NCBI GenBank assembly: GCA_037447655.1
Contig: JBBHKE010000421.1
Location: 1 to 64,000, forward strand
Origin: Zygnema cylindricum
Taxonomy: Eukaryota > Streptophyta > Zygnematophyceae > Zygnematales > Zygnemataceae
Direction of reading: 5' to 3'
DNA length: 64,000 nucleotides
Shown here: one piece after another, positions 12,365 to 23,815 of the stretch
How positions within the stretch are numbered: position 1 is the stretch's first letter
Layout of the letters: the number at the start of each line of letters is the position of its first letter
Made by a program: the position numbers and the translations under genes
Notes under the pieces: model-generated
Seen by the model: only the letters and a program-made list of their open reading frames with translations
Database searches by the model: none
What the model was told of the DNA's origin: nothing

Positions 12365-13596
12365 CAATATAAGTAGTGGTAAAACGGCTATTTCGAGCGG
12401 AGAAAGGATGTGTGCAAAACCGAAAAAACTGGTGAGCGGAGAAACAATTAGCGACCACGGAGAGATAAAACAAACAAATGTAAAAAAAAATGGTTAGTTC
12501 AGATAATACAAACTGCAGATAAGGGAATGACAAAAATGGTGACATTGATCACAATATAATTATTTTGGGTTTAAACAAAGCACGCTTTACAACTTAAAAA
12601 TTAAATGGAAAAAAAGTGAGAAACGATATTTATGTGCCTCATTTTAGTAAATGGTGTTTTTTTTTTAAGTTTCGTGTTGTTTATGTAATTGGGGACGGAG
12701 CCCCGTTGTGTGAGGTGAAACTTGGAATGCGAGGGGGCAAAGTGGATCTTTTACATAGCGCGGCAGTAGCCTCGAGGTTCATCAAAGCTAAAGTTGCAAA
12801 ATTATGTAACATATCCTCGAGAGTTGTATTAATTGTGACATAATGTTTTTTGACACAATGTGGATGCAACACTATGATACAATCATGATCGCTATTAGTG
12901 TTAGTTATTATCGAAATTTACTTTACAAAATTATGTTTTCCCTCGGGCATTCTTTAGACCACTTAAATCAACAGTTTTATTTACACTTAACTATGATTTA
13001 GGGTCAAAAGACACTTCTTATAGTTAGAGATTTTAACCGTGACAACCGTTGGTAGTGTTTACAAATAATAAGTGTTGTATTGAATCCCTACAAAATAGTG
13101 TTGTTTACGCCTATTAGCTTTTACCTGTAGATGGTATGTATTTTTTTTTTGCTCACGCATAATTGATATATATATATCATTTCCGTTTTTCAAATGTACT
13201 TTTATATATGTAGTGTTGGGATTTCTGCACCCACATTTTTTTTTCAAACCATCCCCTTTCCCCCCCTTTCCCCTTCCCCACCCCCTACGAATATATGGTA
13301 TCAGGTGTTATTGATTATTGGTCCATTATATTCGATTACAACGATAATAATTATCGGGGACAGTATACTAAAATTTATCAGCCCCCTCAATGTCAAATAT
13401 AATCCCCCGATATACTGATTTTTTTTAATCCTCCTTAAAGATAAATATAATCAATGTGTAGTCTATCAAATTTTTCGTGATAAGAAGATACACAACAATA
13501 CTAAAGACGTTGGAGGGTCTGCGATGGCGATATTTGTGTAAAGGCATATAGTGGTCCATTGAAAACACTACAGTACGGTTACAGTAGGATTCAGTA

Positions 13597-15304
13597 CACC
13601 GCCAATCGCTATTAGATTTTCCGAAATATAATAAATAATTATATTTTTTCCTTTACGCATTTTAGGGTTCTTTTTTAATTAGCGTTAATAACGGAAGTAC
13701 ACGACGAAATCTATAGTGTGATGTAAGGACACGGTTTTTCCGTACCAAAACGTACTTTTTTAAATAAAAATGTACAAAAAGTCATTTGATATAACTGCGC
13801 ACGCGTGCGCATGTGAATGTGCATTGGGAAAAGGAGACGCAAACTCAAATATTAAGATTTTGGTGTACGAATTGTAAGATTTTGTACGAATACATATATT
13901 AAAGTAAACATCAATACGACATACTATTATTATTCAAAATAACCCAAATTAGAGTTAGTGATTAATTAGTATATATACATATATTTTATTTTTTTTATTC
14001 CACAATTAGCGTTAGTAAAACTTTTTTTTTTACGCTATTTATTCCTTTACTCTAATAGCAAGACCGCAAATCGTTATTAGTGTCAAAGTCACTAATTTGG
14101 GTTATTAAAATTTTGACTTTTTTCCTCAAATAGGATACATAATTTTAATTTTTCCTTAACGTTAATTAAGGTACATACAAAATAGCGTAAAAAACAAAAA
14201 TTCAGTAATATATAAATAGTGTGGTGTACGGTTAATGTTAGACCGTACATAAATGTACCTTTTCAAGTGAAAAACTTACAAAAAATGAGTTAAATCAGAC
14301 GCGCACGCATAGGAACGTACGCTAAAAAAACGGGATTAGTCTGACACGTAAATTAGTCTGACATGTAAGGATGTTTAAATTTCACGATGACGTACGATTT
14401 CTAATATTTTGTAGGGATACATATATTAATGTATAGAATCGTACAACAAATAATCCATTTTTGTTGTGCCCAAATTAGCATAATGCCGAAATTAGAATAC
14501 ACGTATTTTTTTATAATTTCAAATTCTTAATTAGCATCAATTACGGTAAATTTTCTTTGACACTATTTAGACTTTGACACTAAGGGTGAACTTCCATTAG
14601 AAAAAAAGTGGGCTTGTTTACTGGACGCCGTACGATTTTGTACAGGTTTGTACCATTTTTTTTTTCATACGAAACATGACGAAACATGTCTATTGGATGG
14701 CTCCAATATTATAGGCCTAAATGTTGACCGTTGGATTTTTCACTTTTTTAGATTCGCGAAGCAATCACGCACATCGTCCAGTGTGAAGTGACTCTCCTCG
14801 GGAAGAGAGTTTCTTCACACTGGTCGCGTACCATTGGTACACGTGAAAATTATAAAAAAAAATCCACCATGAACAAGCAATGTGAATCGAACACGTCGTA
14901 CACGCCATGTGCCTTCCTAGTGTCGGTCTATGAAGGTCGACCGAAATATCTTCGCACGCTCCTTCTGACATCTGCTGACCTTAAAAATTTGTCGCTCTTT
15001 TATTACATTTCGTTACAAAATTTTGATTTTCAATTTCAAAATTAAAATTTGGTCGCAAAATTTTCGTACAAGCCATTAGCTACCTCCACCAGTACAAATA
15101 TTACATACATATTTTCAGCTTGAATAATATTTATAGATTATAAGAAACTGAAAACTATCCTACGTGGCGCCAATCATAATTGAGAAACGATGTCTACTGG
15201 CACGACATAATGGAAGGCCGTGCCAGAAAACATTAAAAACAGACGTATCCCTATGTTTACTGGGACCGCCTAATGGAGAACAGGCCTAATAATGATTCGC
15301 GGTG
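13597..15304. mobile_element. Cluster of R1-type MITE termini and remnants
   Basis: A left R1 end (TA then CACCGCCAATCGCTATTAG) starts at 13597. Internal ends occur near 14051-14080 (ACCGCAAATCGTTATTAGTG). A right end (ATTCGCGGTG then TA) finishes at 15304. The interior has repeated TTAGCGTTAAT/ATTAGAGTAA strings typical of the family. Individual element borders cannot be resolved by eye, and nesting is likely. No coding sequence was recognised. Confidence 0.5.
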
Positions 15305-16156
15305 TAGTGTTGGGTATTGGGTAAATTCATATCGCGATAATTTTGATATAAGATATATGGAATATCAATCGAGCAGAATCCTCGATTTATCGTACTGGGA
15401 CCAACATTAACCATCGCGATATATATCGCTATATATAGTATTTTATTAAATTTAATATTTTATATTTTTATATTATATGTTATTTTAGTGAAAAAGACAA
15501 ATTGTCTGATACGCCACGTACGACGTGATGTTCGTACCGTGACTTAAAAAAGGTAGACGCCGCAAAATGTAACTGACAAAAAAGTACTAATTTTGTAATT
15601 CATATAATTACTTATTTGGGGTATGGTTACACTAGAAGGTCTCTGTAATAGTACGGACAACAAATTTTATGTATTATTAAGGCCTCGGTTACATCTCGTA
15701 TCGTGTGTAAACAAGTTTTTACATACGTGTTTTGATTTGAGTGGTTCCTTGTTAGTTGACGATCACATCTCTAAAATCGTCAAAAAATTGAAAACCGACC
15801 ATTTTCGTCTGGAAATCTGTACTTGCGTATGATGTACGTGTGCTTCACAAGTGTACCGCGTGAATGTACCTCAAAGTTTCCTTCACTCTGGTGACTTTCA
15901 AGAAAAAACCGTATTTCTTTTCGGCAAAGATTTTACGGTCACCTTGTCCGAAGGCACGTGACTTTGGAGACTTGTGAAAATTTTCATTTTTTTTGTTAAT
16001 GCCTCGATATATTGGAGATACGATATATTGGCGATATATTGGCAATGCATCGAGATATTTTGATTTTCGATATATCGAAGCGATATGTCAATTATTGGGT
16101 ACCTGAAGCTCGATATATATCGAGTATTGGCAAAAGGTCCCCGATACCCAACTCTA
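15305..16156. mobile_element. hAT-type element, family R2 copy 2, inverted relative to copy 1
   Basis: Left end TAGTGTTGGGTATTGGG and right end (inverted) TAGAGTTGGGTATCGGGG. The left 120 bases are the reverse complement of copy 1's right side, and the right 160 bases are the reverse complement of its left side. The interior is about 480 bp longer and contains a 69-codon open frame at 15623-15832 that I do not recognise. No 8-bp target duplication is visible. The two flanks look like R1 MITE ends, so it probably inserted into an R1 element. Confidence 0.7.
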
Positions 16157-16259
16157 CTAATAGCGATTCACTGTCAACTGTACCTGTGTGTACCATAGTC
16201 TAGTATTACTTACCGTATTGGGTGAACTTCCATTAGAGGAAAAGTGGGGTTGTTTACTG

Positions 16260-16430
<171 letters not shown>

Positions 16431-16434
<4 letters not shown>

Positions 16435-17447
16435 AAAACATTTTAAAAGAAAAAGTGAAAGGGAGAAGTAGAAGGAGAGGGAAGGAGAGGGAGGGAGGGG
16501 TAGGGAGGGGGAGGGAGATGGAGGGAGAGGGAGGAAGAGGGAGTGAGAGGGAGGGAGATGATGTATGAGGGGTTGGGAAAATCATTTATTTGAGTCGAAT
16601 CGTAACAGGTTCCACCTTCATTCCATCGGCCTACCTTTCCCTTTTTCTTGTTAAAACTTTTCTGTGCTCCCATTTCTTTTTCTCCCTGTTCTTCTACCCT
16701 TTTTTCTGCTCCATCTCATTGTCCTCTCCGTTTCCCCATGCTTTTTTCCCTTACTCCTTTGTCCAAAAACACATCTTCCTCCTCCTACTCCCTCAGCCCT
16801 GTCCTTCTGGATTCTCTCCTTTTCAGTTTCCCCCCACCCATCCCCTGGACTTCTCCCGTTTCACCTTCCGATTTTTACCGTCCATTTCTTACCCTCTCTT
16901 AACCCATTTTCTTAAACTTAACCTGTAACTCTACGCCCCTCTTGCATTGCTTCCCTAGATCACCTTTCCTCCCTCCCACCTTCCCTTCCTCCCACCTTCC
17001 CTCTTTTCCTTCTATCCTTTTCCCTCTTCCTCTGTCTTTAACCTTCCTTCCACCCAACCACCCAGCTTCCTGTCCCAACTACTCCCTTTCCGTGTCATCA
17101 ATCTTCAATATTCTCTTCGATTCCTCCTCTATCTATCTATTTTCCACTCTTTTATTTCCTACTATTTACAGTTTCTTGATACAATGCTATCCTTCACTTA
17201 GGCCAGTACTCTTTTTCGGCATTTTGTACCTTTCCGACATAACTGTCGACTCTTTCCCTAACCACGTGTATTCTTCAGTTCTTTTAATTTTCACTTTCCT
17301 TTTCTCCTCACTCTTTTGTTACTCTCCTTACTCCTCATGTATTTCCTCGAAACTTTTGTTCAAATATTTTTATCTTTACCGACAATATCCGTTTCAGTTT
17401 TTTGAAATTTCTCCTCCTTCCAGTCCCTCCTCGAAAGCTGAATTATA
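16431..17447. repeat. Low-complexity purine tract then pyrimidine tract
   Basis: About 16440-16560 is GGGAGA-rich. About 16620-17440 is C/T-rich with many TTCCCTCC-like strings. Similar tracts fill several introns of the neighbouring LRR gene (19380-19600, 19790-19930). The long S/F/L/P-rich open frames here are composition artefacts. Confidence 0.7.
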
Positions 17448-20400
17448 ATGCACCTTACGCTCCGTCTCCTCGGTCTCTCCCTTGTCTTTCACATGTATGT
17501 GTGCTGAGACCTTTTTAACATTTCTAACATGATCCGTACGTTCCCCCACTCTACTTTCCTTCTGTCCTTACAGGCGTCTATTTTCTCTCTTACTCTCCAT
17601 CCTCTTCATTTCATGTCTCTCTTCTTTCTCTGTTGGCGCTTTTGCAAAAGTTCTTGTCAATTCTACTCAAACAGGTTAGAAAAAACATGGGATGAAAATT
17701 CTAGAAGCTTTCGCAACAAAAATGAATAAAAAAAATTGCAACATTATCAAGCAATAAAGAGTGTTTACTTTAATTAACGTATGTTGCAAAATCCTTGAAA
17801 AAAATCTCTTAAAAATTGTAATCTATGTGGAAGATGTTAACGCGTTTTTAAGCGACATTTCCCCCCGCCCCCACTCCTGTTCGTTTTTTCGGTTAAACTT
17901 AGCTTACTCATTTCTATGATTTTTTTCTACAGGTATTTTACTAAAAGTGATGAAGGCCCTAAATTCAGCGGACGAAAACTTATTTTCTTCGTGGGATAAA
18001 AAAAATTCTTGTGAAAAATGGCTCGGTCTAGAATGTGATTTGAAAGGAAATGTCCTCTCCTTGTGAGTTCCCCATTCCTGTTTTTTTCTTTTTTCATACA
18101 TATGCGGGACTTGAATGTAAAAAAACCTTACATGCACGATAGAGATTTGAAAAAATATGTATATGTACATTTAGAAATTTATTGCATGAATTACATCGTG
18201 TTTTAGTTGTTCCATCATTTTTAATTGTGCTCTCTCTCTCTTCTCTCCCTCTCTTCCTATTTTACCTTCAGGCATTTCGCAAAATCCCCTTATTCGATCC
18301 TACTCTCGTTTTCTATTTTTTTTTTTTGAAACGGCGGACATTTTTGAAAAAAATAAACATGAAATCAGATTTGTAGGAAACATCTGAGTTATTGAACCGA
18401 TTTTCCCCCCAGTTTTTTTCGTTTTGTTTTTCCATCATCTGACACAATTCTTTTCCTTGTCAATTTTTTCGAGCAGAGTGTTTTCCTCGGAAGATGTCTC
18501 CTACAAGAATTTTAATTTTTCCAAATCTATTACTGATAGTGATTATTATGGAGGTAATACGGACCCTTACGAATACTTTTTAACAGGATTCATTTCACCC
18601 GAGATCACGAAACTGACTTACTTGAAGCACTTGTAATGTCCGCAATCTTTTTTTTTTTAATTTGTTGTTATTTTTTTTCTGGCTTTCTCCGGTTATTGAG
18701 CAGTAGAGGTCACGAACCGGTGATGCTTTGTATTGATTGACCCGGTCCTTTATTTGCTTTTTCTCTTTAAATTCTTACTCTCCCAGTCACTCATCCCTTT
18801 TCCTCACTCCCTCCCTCTCACTCTCCTTCCCTGTATTCCCCTCTTCCCCTTTCTCACCTCTTCCTCTCCATCTCCCTCCCGGTACTTTTCTCTGTAATAG
18901 ATAAGCAAAAAGAAAACCTTAAAAATGCGAAGGAGTTTGAGGAACGGAAAATTTTGGGTTTTAGGGCCTCAAATATAAAATAGTGAAAGAATCCGCCGGT
19001 TCAACCTCTTTCCTCTTTTTTTGTTGCCTTTTATTTACTTTTCATTTGTACATTATCGTCCATATATATATTTTTCACGTCAGATTGTGCAATAATTCGT
19101 TTGAGTACCCTTTCCAATTTTTTTCTTTGTGAACATAAAAAAATCTAATGCTAATTGCTTTTTGAATCTTTTTTTTATTTCCAGAGATTTGAGCAACAAT
19201 ATTCTCTCCGGCAAATTCCCGTCAAGTATCGGCAACATGACCAATTTGAAATACTTGTCAGTTTTTTTTTTCTCTTTTTTTAATTATATCGTACACGCGA
19301 TTTCTGGTTATATTCCGATACCGTTTTTTGAATTTTTCAATTTCTAAAACCAACAACTGTATTCTCCCTCAACCTGCCTTTTTTTCCCTGCCTCTTCTAC
19401 CCTCCCTCTCTTTCCACCCTTTCTTGCCTTCTCTCTCTTTCTCCCTCCCTCCCTTTCCACCCCTCCCTCCATTTTTACTCTCTCCCTCTCTTTTTTATCT
19501 TACGCTCCCTCTCTCCCTTAACATTCTCGTTCTCGTTCTTTTCCCTTTTCAATTCCCTGGCGTTCCCTCTCTCTCTCACTCTCGCTTCCGTTCCCTCACT
19601 TCTACTAAAATTGAGCATCCCTTTTCTCGTTTTCTTGTCATACAGGGCGCTCGGCGCAAATCATTTTTTTGGCTTCGGCGATAATTTAATTTCTTCTTTA
19701 AATGGAAGCATACCGGACGAAATCGGAAATTTGGTGAATTTGGAATATTTGTATGAAGAATCCCAAAATATGGCTTACATTCTCTTCTCCTTTTTTCCCT
19801 CCCTTCCTCTAACCCTCTCTCCCTCCCTCTCTCTCACCCTCCCTCCCTCTCTTCCTCCCTTGATCTCCTCCCTCCATCCAATAGAATCTTTCCCTCTCTC
19901 GTTCTCTCTCTTTCTATCGTTTTCATTTATTTTTCAGCTTTGTTTTGCAAGAAAAACACTGAGAAAATTTGATCGTGTTTTGACATTTTTGAGGCTTTAT
20001 AGACTAAATCTGGACCAATCATCTCACCAATGTTTTCTTTCAGATACTTTTGACTGTCCCTTCTTTGACCATTTTTTTTTGCTGAAAATGAGATGTATTA
20101 TTACGTTTAATATCATTTGTATTTCATATCATTTTTATGTTAGCTTTCAAAGGCCTCCATTGTTTTAAATTTTCAAGATTTTTTCTTGCTTAAAGTGTGC
20201 TTTTCGACGATCCTCTTTTTTTAGTGCTTTGTGTTATACGAAATTTGAATGTTTTGTGCAGAGATTAAGGCAATGTAATTTTACCGGAAATCCTTCCGGA
20301 ATAAAACTATTGGAAAAACTAACCATATTGTAAGACGAATCCTTTTTATATGTATGTTCTTTTCATTTACTTGTTTTGTCAAGAATATTCACAATATTGC

Positions 20401-21118
20401 TGATTTTATGTCAGATTATACAATAGAATTTTGGACAATGATGAAAAACTTCAAGATGCAAATACCGAAAAGATTTTATGTTAAATCTTGTTTTTCCTTT
20501 TTTTTGTATTTCTTTTTTTTGGAATGGCTTCCCAGTCTAACCGCTCTCAAAGATTAGGACGATAAAGTTATGGTATCTAGTGATTGATTAAAGTTCGATG
20601 AGAAAATCAATTAATGTATTGAAAGGTAAAAGGAGACGGTTCCCGAAAATTGATTAGTTTTTGAAATGAAAAACAACAAAATAATCGAAAAAGGAATTTA
20701 CTTCCTAAAACTATTTCAATTGTTCAACAGAAATTTATCTTACAACAAACTGGGAGGAAATCTGTACACCTTTCTGGAAAGCTTCCCGGAACTTGTCACT
20801 TTGTCAGTGTTTACAATATCTGATCATTTAAAAGCATCGCTGAGTCATGAAGAACCATCAAATCATAGATTTCACATTTTGGAGTTTCTCAAGTGCCTTT
20901 CATACCATTTATTTGTTTTGTTTCTTAAGAATATTTTTATCTTGGAAGTTGTTTTCAGCATTCTTACAAGCGTATCCATTGGTATAGTTCCAAAAATAAA
21001 ATAGTGTTCAAGTCTCTACCTTTTCAATTACCTTTTTTTTTTTCAGAGACTTGTCGGGCAACAATTTTAAAAGCAGTATTCCTCGTTTGGTTGGGACGTA
21101 TGGAAAATTGACCAAAGT
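17448..21118 (+). CDS. Secreted plant-type LRR protein (receptor-like ectodomain), 3'-incomplete
   Basis: Nine exons fit together in phase: 17448-17494, 17574-17674, 17933-18062, 18477-18632, 19185-19256, 19646-19750, 20264-20329, 20731-20802, 21047-21118. Exons 1-2 give a hydrophobic signal sequence (LFSLLLSILFISCLSSFS, then AFA). Exon 3 is an LRRNT_2 cap (LKVMKALNSADENLFSSWD, then CEKWLGLEC). Exons 4-9 carry LRRs; exons 5, 8 and 9 are each 72 bp, one 24-residue repeat (LDLSNNILSGKFPSSIGN). Exon 7 is short and needs an AG two bases beyond the first, or else a missing T. Exon 1 is the least certain. The LRR-LRR introns are phase 2. No further LRR, transmembrane segment or kinase follows exon 9's donor; an inverted repeat begins at 21351. 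It is a receptor-like protein or kinase ectodomain fragment. Ligand unknown. Confidence 0.8.
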
Positions 21119-21350
21119 GTGAGTAACTTTTTCTTACATTTAATTCCCAAATAAAAGAGCATAGGCTCCATCAACCTATTTAATTCACGAGTGTTCAATG
21201 TTATGTATATATATATTTTCTGTCTTTTGGTCTATTATTCTGACATATTTAAAAAAAGAATAATCCACAGGTAACTTCATGATTGTTTTTTTTTTGGATC
21301 CATTCCAGACACCATTTTTAACCTTGTCAATCGCAAACAATCTTAATCTC

Positions 21351-21737
21351 GGTTTGGTTGGTATTGTTACGTGACGTTTTGAAGGAGTACATTGAGGCGT
21401 AGGGAGAAGGAGGTTTTTATCAATAAATCAATCAATCAATTGAGTTAGCATTGATCCTCCTTGTAGTTTTTTAAGGAGTAAGAGGATTTTGACAGCTTAG
21501 AGGAGTTTAACGAGCTAGTGGAGTTTATTGAGGAGGTTAGTGAAGTTAATATTTATGTGATTAAGAGGAGTTAGAAGTGAGAGTCTTTTGAGGGTGTGAG
21601 GAAATTATGTAAAAAAAAGTTCTCCTTGGAAAATATTGGCTTCCATGGGGTTATCTTTCTCTTCTGTGTGTTTTATCTCATATGCTTCCGCTTGCATTTA
21701 CACTCAGTAATATTTTATTGTAAAATCCTATCAGAAG
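21351..21737 (+). repeat. Inverted-repeat arm 1 (pairs with 23482-23815)
   Basis: Starting at GGTTTGGTTGGT and running through CTCCTTGTAG, TTTTGAGGGTGTGAGGAAAT, ATATTGGCTTCC, GCTTGCATTT and CCTATCAG, this arm matches the reverse complement of 23482-23815 with scattered indels. It begins about 230 bp after the last LRR exon. Its inner end abuts a backwards copy of an LRR exon. Confidence 0.85.
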
Positions 21738-21940
21738 GGAGGGAGAGAGAGAGGGAAAAAGAATGTAAGCCAATTTTTGGGATTCTTCATACAAATATTC
21801 CAAATTCAACAAATTTCCGATTTCATCCGGTATGCTTCGTTTAAATAAGAAATTAAATAGCCATCAGTGTCCACATACTGAATTGCGCCAAGTGCCCTGT
21901 ATGACAAAAAAACGAGAAAATCACTTTTACCACAACTATG
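21738..21940 (-). pseudogene. Inverted partial copy of LRR exon 6 and flanking introns
   Basis: Read on the minus strand, this matches 19625-19800 of the LRR gene. It includes the acceptor (CATACAG), the exon (LALGA..., then SEI/GNLLNLEYL in shifted frames), the donor (TTGTATGAAG) and the start of the next intron. The copy has substitutions and lacks one G relative to AATGGAAGCATACCG, so its frame is broken. It is a dispersed non-functional duplicate, not an exon of the plus-strand gene. Confidence 0.8.
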
Positions 21941-22556
21941 TTAACGCCAACTCAATACTTTGAATGTACTTAATATTTGTCGTCTTATGTATTCATTTTG
22001 TCATTTTCCTAGTTTCGACCTCGGGCACTCAAATCCAGCTCATCAATTTTTTTTATCGAAAATCACCTCACAAGGTGATTTTAGCTAAAATATCACTCAA
22101 ACAAAGAATGTAAAAATGTCCATGCACGCGCCACATGGGTGAGAAAATTTTAGCAAGAGGGAGAGTACTAGCTCTTATTTTCTATTTCCCGTCACGCTTA
22201 TATATGGAAAATTTTTTGTTGGGGTCTCAAACTCCACTTCCATTCATGGGTCTTTTGTAGAAGTTTACGGCGTCGTTGCCTTTACCTCTCCCTCTCACAC
22301 TATCAATTTCATCTCAGACTTTCTGAACTACTCAACGATGCTGGTATGAAATGAAAGAGAAACAAAAATTAAAATAGAAAACACCAAAATTACCTTTAAA
22401 TTTTTTGAATAACATGTTTGTCTCGACAAACCGGGAACTAATTCGATGACGTTTGGGATTAGGTCCCGAAAAAAGAAAAGACGGGCAAAGCAGGCATCGA
22501 AAACCATTTAGGCGTATTTTTATCATGCCGTTTTTTTCCTTTTTGGTTCGAATGGT
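21941..22556. other. Non-coding spacer inside the inverted repeat
   Basis: No gene recognised. It contains the imperfect palindrome near 22063 (AAATCACCTCACAAGGTGAT). Confidence 0.4.
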
Positions 22557-22986
22557 ACACCGCCAATCGTAATTGGCGTTTAGAGATTATTAATGTTAAA
22601 AACTAATTAGCGTTATTAACGCTAGTTTGCTCATAACTCAAATTTGTGTTATTTCGCTTATAATAATTACGCGATCAACATCTTTACACTATACTATTTA
22701 CGATCTCATTATGCCTTTCATTCTTAGCACAGTTTTACTTGCGATCGCGATTATTTTAATCCATATTTCGAACTTTTTAACTCAACAACGTACCATTTTG
22801 TATGGACTGACACGTCCGTATACCACACTATTCAAGAACATATTAAATTAAAATTATTAACGCTAATTAACTAGAACCTCAATTAATGTAAAACAAATTT
22901 GGTGTTATTAACTCTATTTCATGCTTTGGGGTCAAAATTTGAGGGTGCCGATATAGCGTTCGGAACGCTAATAATGATCAGTGGTG
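22557..22986. mobile_element. MITE, family R1 copy at 22557, TA-flanked
   Basis: A 430-bp element with left end CACCGCCAATCGTAATTGGC and right end ...CGCTAATAATGATCAGTGGTG, and TA on both sides (22555-22556 and 22987-22988). Read backwards from its right end, it repeats the first part of copy 1 (ATCGGCACCC...AAATTTTGAC), confirming one family. Confidence 0.7.
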
Positions 22987-23252
22987 TAGCATGGCTAATG
23001 GTGAATGGTCAATGTTTTGACCGGCTTTATGCAATGGGTCCATTAATCGGTTCATTTTTCAACAACCAGCCAATGGCACAAGGACGAGCAATTGTTTGCG
23101 GCTATCCACAATTAGTACTTGTGCCGTACGTCTAATATATTCCAGCCTGTAATAGTGATGATATGATATTCTGTCGTATCCTCGGTCTTTGTCTATTGGT
23201 CTATTAGGGTAAAGCTCCATGTAGGTGTAACTTTGGGAACTTTGTATTTTAG

Positions 23253-23490
23253 GTGACGATTGTATACGTTGACAATACCCACTTAATTTTGTGACGATTG
23301 TATACGTCGACAGTACTCGTGATGGCTGTCAACGTGTACGATTTGTCTTTGCCGCACCTTATTTTTTTGAAACTTTTTGAAGCGTCGCAAGACACATCGT
23401 AATTTTTGAAACTATTTGGTACGTCGCATGTCATTGTGTGACATCGTAGACGTACAGCATTCCTACCGTGGCTGTACAAGATGCTGATAC
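23253..23490 (+). repeat. Dispersed repeat R3, copy 2
   Basis: Diverged direct copy of 9955-10150. It opens with a local tandem of GTGACGATTGTATACG (23253 and again about 23293). Its end overlaps the inner end of inverted-repeat arm 2. Confidence 0.6.
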
Positions 23491-23815
23491 GATCTTTACA
23501 AATAAAACAAAACTGAGTGCAAATGCAAGCAGAAGCATAAACGATAAAACACACACAAAAGAAAGATTACCCTAAGGAAGCCAATATATTCCACGGAGAA
23601 CTTTTCTTACGTAATTTCCTCACACCCTCAAAACACTCACTTCTAACTCTAACTCCTCAAACTCTTCTAAGCTATCAAGCTCGTTCCATACCTCTAACTC
23701 CTTGATAAACTACAAGGAGGATCAACTATCACTCAATTGATTGATAAAAAACCCTCTCTCTCACTACGCCTCAATATACTCCTATAAGACGTCACATAAC
23801 AACACCAACCAAACC
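23482..23815 (-). repeat. Inverted-repeat arm 2 (pairs with 21351-21737)
   Basis: The reverse complement matches arm 1 over nearly its full length, including TTTTGAGGGTGTGAGGAAAT. The two arms enclose about 1.74 kb containing the inverted LRR exon, an R1 MITE and an R3 copy. Confidence 0.85.

Larger units (their letters stand above)
9530..13596. other. AT-rich intergenic DNA with repeat fragments; no gene seen
   Basis: No frame here shows a domain or a believable splice structure. Recognisable contents are repeat R3 copy 1 (9955-10150), a palindrome near 10806, and a (GA)20 microsatellite at 12321-12360. A short region near 11140-11230 repeats TAGACGTC/GTAGAC-type strings. Confidence 0.45.

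Noticed and set aside
16590-17448. Several 80-170 codon plus-strand frames rich in Ser, Phe, Leu and Pro.
   Set aside because: Produced by a C/T-rich tract with open overlapping frames. Only the short signal-sequence exons from 17448 fit a splice chain.
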